Positions 1 through 11,722 of a DNA stretch of 64,000 bases are shown here, piece after piece. The translations under genes were made by a program, and so were the position numbers. The notes under the pieces are model-generated. The model saw only the letters and a list, made by a program, of their open reading frames with translations, had not been told where the DNA came from and ran no database searches. This DNA comes from Omphiscola glabra (lineage: Eukaryota > Mollusca > Gastropoda > Lymnaeidae): NCBI GenBank assembly GCA_964017045.1, contig OZ024794.1:7600329-7664328 (forward strand), read 5' to 3'. Numbering within the stretch: position 1 is the stretch's first letter; every line of letters begins with the position of its first letter.

Positions 1-228
1 AAAAATTTTACACTTCTTTCTAATTCATACAAGTAGTTATTTCTGAAGAATTAAAAACAGCTCTAGACTACTGTGTAGGTCACTTTCTAAAATGACCTCA
101 AAGTCAGTCTCATTAAAAATGATTGTGTACATTAAATCATCATGCCAACACTAATGAAGGGAACATTTTAAAGCTTTACACAGTAATAAAATAAAAAGGC
201 AAAGAAACTATTAAGAAAAACTCTATAA

Positions 229-403
229 CAGGCCTGCACAACTCAAAATGTAAGGCAGGCCGTAATATTTTATGTAAAACTTTTGCGGGCCGAAAGAAAA
301 TAGGACGGGGGGAAAACTATTAAAAAAAATAATAATAAAGAATATTTTGTTATTTTGCAGGCAGCAAAGTGGGTACTGGCGGGCCATATGTTGTGCAGGC
401 CTG
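229..403. mobile_element. hAT-type MITE (175 bp)
   Basis: The ends are CAGGCCTGCACAAC and its inverted counterpart GTTGTGCAGGCCTG. The flanks CTCTATAA (221-228) and CTTTATAA (404-411) form a 7/8 match, as expected for an aged 8-bp hAT target duplication. No coding capacity, so it is a non-autonomous copy. Confidence 0.8.
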
Positions 404-831
404 CTTTATAATAGAAAAAAATTGAGAGCATTTTATAATTCAAACATTAAAGGGACTGGGAAAGCTAGAGAAATATATGTTTATTCAAGTGCAGAAATAA
501 TTAATGTATAACTAATATTGGCATTACTAGTTTCTCTTGCCTTTTTCCCAAAACAAAGAAAAGTAAAAAGAATATTTGTTGTTTATGCCCAGAGGTATTA
601 TGACTATGTTTTCCAGGTGCAACAGGTTATTATTAAAAAGCATATAAATGAAACACCTTGCCCAGGTTTTCTGTTCATGACAGAGACATTTCCATATTAC
701 ACCATGTCTCTTGGACATGAATTATAATTCCCCAGCAACAGAAAAACATTGCCCTCTAAATAATTATAAATAAGAAATTCTTTGAACAAAGTGCTCAGTG
801 GATACTATTTTTCAAAGTATTATTTACATAC
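404..831. other. Intron or spacer of the GOLM-like gene, nothing recognised
   Basis: AT-rich sequence beyond the last exon I could identify (832-887). It should contain the next intron of the GOLM-like gene. The 518-727 reading frames on both strands have no family resemblance. Confidence 0.4.
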
Positions 832-3800
832 CTAATTTTTGTGGAGGCTGTTGATTTTGTGGTACTTGTTGCTGCTGTTGTCCTGGACTAAAGTTATTTT
901 AAATTAAACAGTTATTTTATTTTTGAAAACAGCATAAAATTTCAAAGTAGATTAATTTATTATATACCTTGATAAAATTTAATTTGTATACTATTGATTT
1001 TAAGCTATCGATTAACATGACGTGTAGCTTTTGATCAAAGTGTTTTTTAGTTAGAAAGAGTTTTTAAAAAAAACATGGTAAACTCTTCCCAGCATAAATC
1101 TTGTAAGAACTCTATTCCTGTTTCTCAACTATTTGTTCTTGGTCGACTTTGCCAATCTGAGGATGACTTTTTGGGTAGTTTTCAGATAAGGAATAGTTTC
1201 TTTTGTACTAGCTGAAATGTTATCTACACCACTGATTATACCCGCGGCCAGATGGCTTACCTAGATGAGACTGGATGGCGCCTCTCGGACAGGGGTACTG
1301 AACACCATCAGCAATATTGCGCAAGATAAGCAGCGTCCTATTTCAAAACACTTCAGTAGAAAGCAACCACAAGGCACAGGGGATATTGTTATCACAACTA
1401 TTGTTTCTTGTACCAACAAGGCAGCCAGAGTGAACTCAGAGAACAAACTGATTCAGACTTATGGGACCTTGAAAGCACATGGCATGAATGTCGTATTCTC
1501 CTTCACTTGTTAACCTTATCTCCTCCTTATTACGACCATTTGCTGTGGACTTACTTTTCCTCTCTTCTGCACCTTTTTCCTGTAATGACTCTCGTACCTA
1601 CTTTTGTTCTATCACATTCCTCTTGTTGTCCTCATGGATACTACTTGCAGCTAAGTGTTTATTTTTAATTTTATAATATAGTTTTTACTGTTGTTTGTTC
1701 GCTGAAAGCTTTTTGTTGACACGCTAGTTATTTGCTGCGTCCTTTTTCCAGGTTTTCCAATACTTTTTTTTTGCTTATTTCCTTCTGCCTAACCCGATTG
1801 CAGTCTCTCCCCCACATGACCATTTTATATTTAACTAAAGGAAACTTACGGTAGAAAAAAATACCCCCCAGATTTGCTATATAAAAGAAAATAGTAGCTC
1901 ATTAATTTGGGCAGCTTGGATTCGTTTGATGGTGATATATTACTTATTCTTAAGCTTCCATCATCAAATTTACCATAAGAATATCATTAATTTAAATGTT
2001 TAATTATCACAGAGACACTGATAAGGCTTAACTGATCCTTAATTATTTAAAATATACTTACTAAAGAGGAATGCCATTCATTAGAGCTGCTGCATCTAGT
2101 TTTGCCTCATTCAAAGCTTTACCAACTTGTTCAGTTCCAATTATTCTTGATACAATGTCAATAACTAGCTTTACTGGATCCAAACAAGAGCTGAGAAGTT
2201 TAAAGAATGTAAACAATGAAAAACCAAAAAAAAAAACCTTTGCTCTAAAATTATTAAAAAGTTGAATGAACATGTATTGGTAATAAAAACTATTGAGCTA
2301 ATAGTTATATTATGCAAAGTAAGTGATTTTTATTTTAGATTTTGCATACCACCAATAGTAAGATAAAAATACAGATAATTGCAATTGACACTATGCAGAA
2401 TAATAAAAATTGACTAACGTAGTTAAAAAGATATTTTGGTGCAAATTGAAGGTTGTGACATAAATAAAACTTATTTAGTTGGAAATCACTTTAGCTTTTC
2501 AACTATACCAATTTTATTTTACTATCGTCTTAAGTGTTGTTAAAATTTTGCTTAGTCATTAATTCCCAAACTCTAATGTGAACAATCAAAATATTTACTA
2601 AACATTTCATGATTTAAAAAAATATAAATCCTCCAATTTTAAGAATATTTTAATAATATCACATTTTAACAGATTATTAACTTAATATTGTAGGGGAATT
2701 TTTAGTGAGTGAGATTAAAATTAAATTAATCGGAGGTAAATATATTTTTAAAAAAATTTTTTTGTCATGTCATGAACAGTTTAACATCCAGCATCATTCA
2801 ACTCAGCCAAAACCATTACCAGAGTTAACAGAAAAGAAGAATAGTTTAATGGATTGGCTATGGGCTCAAAGATTTATGCTTACATATATGCCTGGCCCAA
2901 ACACCTCATTGTCTCAAAAGACAAGAACAATTAATAAACCTTAGCTTGTGCACTGATCATGAGCTGGCTCCTCAACCTCATAAAATCAGACACATCAAAT
3001 TGCCCCCTCTTCAAGCATTCAAATGGGACAGTACTTCAACACAGTGTGCACAAAAATTAGGATGAAAAATGTGATTACTGACAAGGACAAAGTTTATCAT
3101 CACAAAATCAATATTATTAATGATCAATAACTGATTGAAGATGTTCAGGAAGGACGTCAAAATCTAGATCATTCCTGTCTTCCCGGGGTTCTAGTCGACA
3201 TGTCTGTAGTGACATGCTGATAAAGAGACGGTGCCCAAGGCCCCCTGGTGTTACCTGAGGCACAGCACCACCATGTAAGGGACCTGCATGTGGAGACGAA
3301 AGTCTTGCATAATATCTGCATTAGAAAGAGCACAACTGTATGGTGCCTAGCCAATTATAATTGGAAATAAGAACAGAAACAGGTCAGGATTATGATTAGT
3401 AGTTGCTGACTGCTAATGGATATAAGGCATGGGTGGATAGTGGCAGCCCATGCCGATGATTCTATCATACAGCCTTTGAGGGGACTGTTCTTAGGCAACT
3501 GTTTCATCCCAGCTACTTAGTGAACTATTCATGAGGTAGAAAACATTTGTAGAAATCCTATTAGAGGGCGTCTGATGCCAGCATGGGATTGTAAGGGGTG
3601 TATAATTAGGACGTTAATATTATCCATCCCAGAATTTGAAAGTTCGAGTGCTGGTGTGGTAAGAGCAACACTACCAACAGACCAGGTGCTCCTTGTTTGG
3701 GATTGCCCTGCCTGGTCAATCAAGTGGATGGCAAGTGGGGCTGTCTCAGCGGCAGTGTGATTCCAGCAGACATGTTGTTTTGTGGTCCGATATTCTGCTA

Positions 3801-6800
3801 TTCAGGTTGGGGTAGGGGTCTAACGCTGGGAAGGGCTTGATGAGCTTCGGCTCGACGGTTTGCTGTTTCCTTAAGAGATTTGATGATTGTTGTAAACAGC
3901 ACTAGAAGACATATGGTTAGCTCATAGAGTGGATGTTTATGAGCATTGTGGTATAGTGTGGCTTATTTTTTTGAGGGGATAGTGTGTAGTTGTCTTCTTT
4001 GTGATGTGGTCTGATGATCAGAGAGAAGGAAAGAATTTACATATGAAAAGAATTAAATCATCCATCAGTATAAAAGTTTTTTTAATTTTTTTATTTCAAG
4101 AATAATTATAGTTTCAGATGATAAAATCTATTACAGAAGTTGCCATGATATTCATGTCCTGTCTTTCAAAGTAAACAATATGACAATGATTAATGCATTT
4201 AAATCAATCTAGTGTAGAAGTTACAGATTTCAAAGAGTGTAGGAAAAGGTATTGTAAACACCAGATTGTAATCTAAACTAGAACTGAAATAAAAACTGAA
4301 AATATATTGCCTAACAAAGGAGTTTAAAACTTCTAAAGAACAATTACAAAATGGTTAATTTTTCTAATAATATTAAAAGAGGTGGATAAAAAATATTGTT
4401 TATAAAAGTAGATAGGTTAATAATTGGATGTTCAACTTCAAATCATGGTTGGATGAAGAAAGAAATCAGAAGATTTTGAATGATCATTCATGCTAGAAAG
4501 TAGTATAAAACTGTAAATGTCAATAAGACATTCAATAATTGCTTTAAATATCTGATCCACAAAAATATTATTGACGTGTCAAGGCTAGGCAGATCCAAAA
4601 GTGAGATGATCAACCCTCTTACCTACTGTCATCGACCAGTGGGGAATTAATAGCCATTTTCTTTTTACAGTAACTCAAGGGGGAAGTGACAACTTGTGAA
4701 GTGCTTAAATTAAGTGTTAAATTCATTTTAAATTAAGAACTTATTTATATGAAAAGAACTGTGCTACTCACTTTAAATCACAAACATGAAGCTTTGTTTT
4801 TTCAGCCTCTAAACTTTTGCTCAACTCGCCATTTTCAGCTGACATGAAAAAAGAAAATGTATATTTTATTATTGCAGGAAGAATGAAATATGAGAGATAT
4901 ACAAAGTATAATTAAAATTTGCATAGGCTTATATCATGTTATATTATTATACATTAATTTTTTCTTTACTCAAGTAGTAATTTAATTAACAGTTTATCAG
5001 TATTATGCCAGCAATACTAGATGAGTATCCTACTGAAATATTTAGGCTTATACTTTTTTGCCTCTCAAAAAGGAGACACTTCTTTATACTTTAACTTAAC
5101 TATTTGCATCCCTATTAGGATCATTTGAATGCACTTCATTATGCTCTTTAGGAGACTTGCTTATCTCTGTTTTGGTACACATTCATCAATGATGATTGCT
5201 TACAAAAATCAAATTGTCACATTCAATCCTCTGTAAAGTCTAAGTTTGTGGTGAACAGGAGAAACCACTTGACTTGTGGGGTGCAAGACATACCAAAAGA
5301 ACAACAAGGATATAACCAAACAAAGACATCACATGAGTAGGTTACATCACATAAATATATTGAAGCCTTCAGGGTGGTATTGACATTTTTGTATGCACCT
5401 TTCACCATATCTTAGAGTGAACTTTGACACGACATAAAAAACAACAAAAAAGCAAACATCAGGAAAAGAATTATCGCCATCCTTCAGACTTGCACATCAC
5501 CGTTGATTACACATCCATTAAAATTCTTTTGAAAATCCAATATTTTATTATGCCCATCTAAATTTAGTTTCCAACTAGCATAATATCCAAAGACGAATTA
5601 ATCAACAAAATATCCACAAAGGCAAATTGGATCACCATGTTAAATTAATACCTTTAATTTTATCCACTTCTGCCACTCGAGCCTGAAGGTTTTCATCACA
5701 AGTGGCCTGAAGAGAAAAGAAAATAATGGCAATAAGTAACTGGTCATAATGGAACTTTTAAAAAAATATATGGATATGACAAGATCAAAATTACATCACT
5801 GGGTATTGACTTGGTTTTACGTGTTTGTGTGCTACAGTTACACACTGATGACACTGTAGAGAGAAAAATCATACATTTTAATAAAAAGATTAAAATTAAA
5901 ACCATTGTTTAAATTTTCAAAATAAAGTCAAATTAATCAACAAAATATCCACATAGGCCACTATGGCTAAGTATACCTACTACTAATATTTACGAGCTTT
6001 ATCATCTATGTCTATACTCAAGGCCTACCTAACCCTTTTTTAATAAATTTATTTGATTTTATTTAATTAACCCTTTGAACCCTTGGCTCCTGGGCCTAAA
6101 ATACCCATGCCCCTGGGCTCCTGGGAAAAAATGTCCATACACTGACACACAAACAAACAAAATCAAATGATTATAAAATTAAATAAATTTTATTTATTTC
6201 AATCTAAATGTGTCTGTTAGTAGTCCATTAGTATTATAAAATGTATCACATAAATAAAATTGTCTTAGAAATGTTGTAAAATGTCATAGTAAAAGGTCAT
6301 TTATACGGCCCTGATTTTTCATAAAAGCCAAGGCTAGAACTAGGGGGTAGACCTTGTTTAGTTTATTCCCTAACAACACATCGATAGCACTAGAACTAGA
6401 AGTTGTAGTCAATCGATCGTCACTATCATTGTCTATTTACTTATTTCACTCCTTTTTCAAATAAATATTATCTAAATTATTTACATTATCATGAAACTAC
6501 TCTAGTTTGTGTCCTTGAGAAAAGTAATTATTGCATTTTCGCCACTTCTATACATCGAAAAACATTACTAAAACATAACAAAAACAATGCAACCATGGGC
6601 GCGGCCATTACTGTGACCTTTCCCAAGTCACGTGATAAACCAGGAACTCAGTATTTATAGCACATTTTACATACGGACTGTCGATCTATGGTAAGGTATG
6701 GGAGATCGATATATCGGTCTGGCGGGTTGTGGATTTTTAAGGCGCAGACCGATAACGCGGGATCGAGGGTTCAAAGGGTTAAGTTTATTAAGGTTTTCTT

Positions 6801-7598
6801 AACTTTTTGGAAGTTTTTGGTGTCACATTTTAAGGGTACCCAGCTTATATTATAAATTTAATTATATTTTAACCTTAACTCATCTAAGAGAAGGAAACTC
6901 TGAATTCAAAACCCGGAGTCCCGTAGGCAGTTAACATTGGTACAATAAAACATTTCGACAACTACTGCGACGCCACTGGTGCCAAGCTGTATCATCCACT
7001 TGATGTTCCCTTGGGTTATCCAGCGGCGTGCAGAGAGGCAATTTGCTGTTGGGAACAATCCCAGGCCTTGTTGATATCGACCTGCAAAATCTACACTAGT
7101 CACATTGTTGTGACGGACGGATGTCAGTTCAGTGAAAAAAAAATTATATCTTATAACTTACTTATTTTTTTTTTAAAATAAATAAGCTACTTTTACTAAT
7201 TCAAATAATAAAAGCAATGCAATAATTATTTAACCTACCAAATTCTTTTGAATACTCTCAGCCTCGGTTTGTTTTTTAGTGAATTCTGACTTAACATTGT
7301 TCAACTCAGCTTCCTTTTCTTGTAGTTGTTTTTGGATTCCTTCCCGATCTACTTTAGCCCGTCCCAATTCCTCTCTAGATAGTTCCAAATTCTTTTCACT
7401 TTCTGATCTTTTTTGGTCAAAGTCTCTTGCTTCCACCCTGACCTTTTCAATCTCGTTTCTAAGCTCGTTATTTTCACTGTGGTAGCTCCAGTATTCATAG
7501 CCAAGAAATCCAACAAGCACTAACAATCCTATTAATATAAAAGGAGGAGTACGTCCTGGAGATCGCATGTTGGACCTGGTGGCAGCTGAACCCGTCAT
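832..7598 (-). CDS. Golgi membrane protein 1/2 (GOLM1/CASC4)-like, 3' end missing
   Basis: Five coding exons on the minus strand: 7598-7239, 5706-5652, 4838-4772, 2190-2062 and 887-832. All have GT-AG borders and consistent phase (0, 1, 2, 2, 1), giving about 222 residues before the window ends. Residues 1-17 are a short basic cytosolic tail. Residues about 19-36 are a single membrane anchor (PFILIGLLVLVGFLGYEYW), followed by a long Glu/Lys/Gln-rich coiled coil (about 40-160). The fifth exon is Gln/Pro-rich. The MRSP...GYEYW start and anchor-plus-coiled-coil layout match GOLM1/GOLM2, type II cis-Golgi proteins with a lumenal coiled coil. The exon at 2062-2190 (LDPVKLVIDIVSRIIG) is not one I recognise from vertebrate orthologues. 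GOLM1 and GOLM2 cannot be told apart here. The introns carry piggyBac, Penelope and retroposon relics. The first ATG of the exon was taken as start. Confidence 0.72.
1240..1512 (+). mobile_element. Penelope-like element relic: GIY-YIG-like C-terminal fragment
   Basis: Two overlapping plus frames read YLDETGWRLSDR then KQRPISKHFSRK...DIVITTIVSCTN...NKLIQTYGTLKAHGMN. The spacing and the closing GTLKxHGMN block match the GIY-YIG endonuclease tail of Penelope-like retroelements and related reverse transcriptases. A frameshift near 1320 and the absence of an upstream reverse transcriptase make it a dead 5'-truncated copy. It lies antisense in the last visible intron of the GOLM-like gene. Confidence 0.55.
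2191..3167. other. Intronic sequence, nothing recognised
   Basis: Part of the 2.6-kb intron between the fourth and third visible exons of the GOLM-like gene. The 2705-2944 plus-strand frame has no motif I can name and no splice support. Confidence 0.4.
3168..3885 (-). repeat. Old, CpG-decayed copy of the 680-bp retroposon-like repeat
   Basis: Read on the minus strand it aligns along its length with the GC-rich block at 32505-33185. Shared landmarks in order are an AACCGTCGAGC-type start, TTAGGACGTTAAT, TAGAGGGCGTC, a TTCATCCCAGCTACT block, GGCAACTGTTTCATC, and a GGCACAGCACCACCAT-like end. Many CG positions have become TG or CA, as in an old methylated repeat. No complete ORF. It could be the 3' end of a non-LTR retrotransposon or a large SINE. 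Confidence 0.6.
3886..5651. other. GOLM-like introns, no further feature
   Basis: Apart from the exon at 4772-4838, this AT-rich stretch shows no coding or repeat signal I can support. Confidence 0.4.
6067..6782. mobile_element. Non-autonomous piggyBac-type element
   Basis: Both ends abut TTAA (6067-6070 and 6779-6782), the piggyBac target duplication. The inverted ends read CCCTTTGAACCCTTGG on the left and, inverted, CCCTTTGAACCCTCG on the right. The interior of about 708 bp is AT-rich and contains no transposase frame. Near its right end is a smaller inverted motif (GATCGATATATCGGTC...GACCGATAACGCGGG). Confidence 0.82.
6880..7115 (-). repeat. SINE-like interspersed repeat, family A, copy 1
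   Basis: On the minus strand this matches 26560-26795 on the plus strand. Shared blocks are GGCCTGGGATT, CTTGGCACCAGTGGC, AATGTTTTATTGT, CGGGACTCC, and a closing AATTCAGAGTTTCCTTCTC then TTAGATGAGTT. It has no ORF. SINE is inferred from length and the conserved tail; I did not find pol III A/B boxes. Confidence 0.6.
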
Positions 7599-8019
7599 GT
7601 TGCTTGTTTATGTGTATACGAATTTAAAAGAAGTTGGAAAAAGTAAGTTTTTGCTAACTAAAGTAACTAAATGTCCCTTAAACTGCGACTTTCCGGTGTT
7701 GACGTTTCAGTAGACTACAACAACGGACGCGTGGCATATTGACAGATTTTTCAACCAACGGCAGCCGTACAGATATTTAATAGTACCCAAACATTTGACA
7801 CTGGCAGATCACATGAACTTGCGGAATATGCTATTGAAGACGACGTAACAGTAACAAAATTATCAAACACTAAGTTGTTGCAGCGAGACTAATGACAGTG
7901 GCATAAATGTATTTATTAAAAGCATTACACGACACGAGTGAAGACTTTAAGTAATTATTTGTTACACACGTTTACTGAAACATGGAGGGCTGGTGGTACA
8001 TTAAATAAATTATATTATG
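7599..8019. other. Upstream region of the GOLM-like gene
   Basis: Presumed promoter/5'UTR of the minus-strand gene starting at 7598, somewhat richer in CG than its surroundings (for example ACGGACGCG near 7722). No TATA box or transcription start can be assigned. Confidence 0.35.
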
Positions 8020-8027
8020 CTTATAAG

Positions 8028-8197
8028 CAGGGACGTCACTTGGGTAAGGCAGTGTGGGGCATTTGCCCCCCCCCCTGAATTTGCAGGTCTTATTTAAATT
8101 GCTATGTACTGTTGCGCCTCCAGTAATAAACAACTTGACAATCCGACCAAGTTTTGGTTTTGCCTCCCCCCGAAAAAAAAATGAAATGACGCCCCTC
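8028..8197. mobile_element. hAT-type MITE (170 bp) with perfect target duplication
   Basis: Flanked on both sides by CTTATAAG (8020-8027 and 8198-8205). The ends are CAGGGACGTCACTT and, inverted, GAGGGGCGTCATTT. The interior has C-rich and A-rich runs but no gene. Confidence 0.82.
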
Positions 8198-8221
8198 CTT
8201 ATAAGTTAAAGAGATCCTTAT

Positions 8222-9899
8222 CAGTGGCGTCACTAAGGTTAGTGTCACCCTGTGTGGTAGACACATGGTGTTATGCCCTCAGTCTTCCTTATGGAGCTCC
8301 TCCGAGTCTGCTTACTCTGGTGACACTGGCAGTTGTGGCACTTACTCGGGTGAAAACTTTCTCTGATGGAAACCTGGTCTGATGCACTCTGTTCTGTTGT
8401 CACATTGTTCTGGTGTCACCCTGTTCTGGTGTCACACTGTTCTGGTGTCACCCTGTTCTGGTGTCACCCTCTTCTTATGTTACACTGTTCTTGTGTCACC
8501 CTGTTCTGGTGTCACACGGTTCTGGTGTCACACTGTTCTGGCGTCACACTGTTCTGGTGTCACACTGTTCTAGTGTCACACTGTTCTGGTGTCACCCTGT
8601 TCTGGTGTCACACTGTTCTGGTGTCAGCCTGTTCTGGTGTCACACTGTTCTGGTGTCATCCTGTTCTGTTGTCACTCTTTTCTGGTGTCACACTGTTCTG
8701 GTGTCACCCTGTTCTGTTGTCACACTGTTCTGGTGTCACTCTTTTCTGGTAGCACCCTGTTCTGGTGTCACACTGTTCTGGTAGCACCCTGTTCTGGTAT
8801 CACACTGTTCTGGTGTTACCCTGTTCTGGTGTCACACTGTTCTGGTGTCATACTGTTCTGGTGTCACCCTGTTCTTACACCCTGTGCTGGTAGCACAATG
8901 TTCTGGTGTCACACTGTTCTGGTAGCACCCTGTTCTGGTAGCACACTGTTCTTGTGTCACACTGTTCTGGTAGCACCCTGTTCTGGTGTCAACCTGTTCT
9001 GGTGTCACCCTGTTCTGGTGTCACACTGTTATGGTGTCACCCTGTTTTGGTGTCACCCTGTTCTGGTGTCACACTGTTCTGGTGTCAGCCGTGTTCTGGT
9101 GTCACACTGTTCTGGTGTCATCCTGTTCCGGTGTCACCCTGTTCTGGTGGCACCCTGTTCTGGTGTCACCCTGTTCTGGTGTCACCCTGTTCTGGTGTCA
9201 CAATGTTCTGTTGTCACACTGCTCCTATATTTAATTAAGATGGATTATGAAACCGTCTCGATGCTATGTTGCTTTTGCATTGTTCAATTGTATTACCCTG
9301 TTGTGGTGTCACCCTGTTGTGGTGTCAACTGTTGCTGTCCGCATCCACCAAACCCCCCAGTGACGCAATGTGATTTCTATACCATTCTAATTATATTGTT
9401 TTTTTTTGGAGGGAAGTCCGCTAAATTATGACCTGCTCTGGGTGTCACAAACTCTAGCTGCACCATTCATCTTATGGAAAATGCACCAGACGCTCAAGTT
9501 ACCTTTTTCTTATGCTACCGTATTCAGGTGGGAACATTTTCTGATGGCCGGTGGCACCATTTTCTAGTGGCAATGTGCTCGTGTGTTCAGATCCGTCAAT
9601 TGGGCCCTGCAAACCCTGTCTCTGTGTAAAGGTGTGGGGGTGGGGGGGGGGGGGGCTCAGACATATAAAGGGCAAAAAATAGTGATGAGGAAAAAAATTA
9701 ATAGGAGGACTTTTTGTATCGCCTCTAAGTGCAAGTGGAGCCCTCCAAAAGTCAAGAGATGGCTCAGCTTATATTTAACTAGGTTCGGTTATGAAACAAT
9801 ACACCGACTGAAGGTAGCTCTGTGAACTATCTTAATCGTTCTGCTCTAGTCATCTCCTTGTTAGTGGTGTCACACGGTGCGTTCCTAGGGACGCTACTG
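8222..9899. mobile_element. Terminal-inverted-repeat element swollen by a 16-bp minisatellite
   Basis: The left end CAGTGGCGTCACTAAGG is mirrored at the right end by GTTCCTAGGGACGCTACTG. This end sequence belongs to the CAGTGGCGT class seen in hAT elements elsewhere in the window. The flanking 8-mers do not match, so insertion boundaries are less certain than for neighbouring copies. Half of the element is the tandem array at 8385-9227. No transposase fragment remains. Confidence 0.6.
8385..9227 (+). repeat. 16-bp minisatellite, about 52 copies
   Basis: The unit is CACTGTTCTGGTGTCA, with CCCTG, GGTAGCA and TTGTCA variants, repeated almost without interruption for about 840 bp. Because 16 is not a multiple of 3, the array stays open in all three forward frames and encodes a rotating 16-residue period (SHCSGVTLFWCHTVLV-like). 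The long frames here, up to 280 codons, are repeat artefacts. Degenerate GTGTCACCC-like blocks upstream (8240-8390) suggest the array grew from the element's own subterminal repeats. Confidence 0.95.
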
Positions 9900-10304
9900 T
9901 CGCCATTCCCTTGATACCTCTGTCTTGTTATTAATCCTGGTTTATAAAATTATATGTAGTTCTTAATATTTCACAATAGGTAATTCATTGTGAGACTACG
10001 CTTATTATTGTTTTGTGTATTATTTGAGTGAGAGAATGCCATTTTAACAAGGCCTCATTAAACAGCATTAAAAATCCCAATATGTAAATGATAGGCATTT
10101 AAATAACTATGTGGCCTATCATTTTGCATAGCAACGCTTTTAAATAGCCCATATGTATGCTACGTGTCATCCCGATTCTGCACAAAGGTATTGAATGACA
10201 AATTTAAATTTTAAAAAAGATAACTTACTAGCTATAGCTCGCGAAACAATCGCGGCCGCAACTTCACATCTACAATAGTACATTGACAAAACATGCATTC
10301 AAAT
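9900..10304. other. Spacer, nothing recognised
   Basis: AT-rich sequence between two transposon copies, with no ORF or repeat I can name. Confidence 0.4.
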
Positions 10305-11722
10305 CAGTGGCGTAGCTAGGGGGGTGCCAGGGATGCGGACCGCACCGGGTGACGCCATCCCTGGGGGTGACACCAAATTGAAAAATTGTATATTTACAGG
10401 GCGCGCACTTATCGGTCTAACTGAATTTCATAAAAGGATAACCGATCACACGTACATTTTCCAAACATGTATAATAACCAGTCCAAATGCGTGCTTTATC
10501 AAAAGTTCAAGGTTGATGCGTCAGAAATGAGGTGACCCTATAATTAGGTCCGAAAACACAGTTTTGGCCATGATTCAACGCCATTTGAAGTGATTGGTAA
10601 GTTTCGTGACAGGAAGCTATATTTATCTAAATTCTGAGAAGTAAAATTTTCTATTGATACCAAATATGATGTGGTTAAGCGATTCTAAGTAAATAAATCG
10701 AATCGGTAATATTTAATTTTTTATATTTTTTAAAAAATACTCAAAAATTAATATTTTTGCCGATTCGTCACTAGCCTCGCCCATTTGAACACGATTGTTA
10801 TACAGCACTGGGTTTTTTTACATGCTGTTTGTAATTTCACGTTTATCTTATACAAAAGACTTGAAGAAGTTAATCACATTGCAATATCTACGTCACTTGG
10901 TGGAACATGTTATTGCAAATGCACTTTTAAAATCGGACCAATATGGAAATTCGATAGAGAGAAGATTAAGGTTTAAGAAGAGAATGGCAAGAGAACAATT
11001 AGTAGATGCTGGACTCTCTCTGAAGAAAACAGTATCAGAACCCCAGATCAGCTAATCAGCTTTCAATGAAATAGCAGATATGTTTGGGACTGTTCAACCC
11101 ATGTGTCTACTATCAGCAAGTGAAGAATAGTTATTGGTGTACGTTCCAAAATTAAATGCCTTCTATGATGAGTTATCAGAAGAATACCTTTTGAAAGAAA
11201 TACAAATTCTTAGAAGACACATAAAGGCAGCCGATATCGAATTTCCCAAAGTCATGGAGTGGTCCGTATTTGATTTTTTGAAATTCATGGCTGAATGGGA
11301 CTTCCTGAAGTCTTTTCCAATACTCTCGCTAAGTCATCAAATGTTTCTTACGATCTGTATGTCTGTGGCTTCATGTGAGCGAAGGTTTTTAAAACTAAGG
11401 CTTATCAAGAGCTATATACGATCCACCATGGGACAGTCAAGACTTTCTGATCTGGCTCCACTATCAATTGAAAGTAATACGGTGAAGGATATTGAATTTG
11501 AGTAAGTCATTGATAGGTTGGCAGCTTTGAAGACCAGGAGAGGAACATTTTAAATTAAGTAAATTTAATGTAAACATAACTTAACGTTGTTACTTAAATA
11601 CATTTGCCCCCTGACTGTTGACTTATTTTAACAAGAAGAAATCTATTAGGGAAGTCGGAGACGAGTGGGGTGACAACATGAGTTTACCGCACCGGGTGAC
11701 ACCAACCCTAGCTACGCCACTG
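10305..11722 (+). mobile_element. Internally deleted hAT element with ZMYM-type transposase
   Basis: The inverted ends are CAGTGGCGTAGCTAGG and CCTAGCTACGCCACTG. Immediately inside, GCACCGGGTGAC recurs in direct orientation near both ends. The element encloses a broken transposase on the plus strand. The flanking 8-mers differ; the right flank is the start of a separate 155-bp tandem repeat, so one target duplication may have been lost. Confidence 0.8.
10795..11553 (+). pseudogene. hAT transposase remnant (ZMYM-like C-terminal half)
   Basis: Two plus-strand frames: 10795-11055 (LRHLVEHVIANALLKSDQYG) and 11134-11505 onward. The second contains SVASCERRFLKLRLIKSYIR and STMGQSRLSDLAPLSIES, the hAT dimerisation block in which the usual form is SVASAERSFSKLKLIK. 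The catalytic N-terminal half is missing and a stop plus a gap separate the two parts, so this cannot encode an active transposase. It belongs to the element bounded at 10305-11722. Confidence 0.8.

Noticed and set aside
2705..2944. 79-codon plus ORF in a GOLM-like intron
   Set aside because: No recognisable domain, antisense to the gene and no splice support.
8366..9431. Several overlapping Cys/Trp/Val-rich plus-strand ORFs up to 280 codons
   Set aside because: All are translations of the 16-bp minisatellite in its three frames; no start context, splice support or non-repeat sequence of note.
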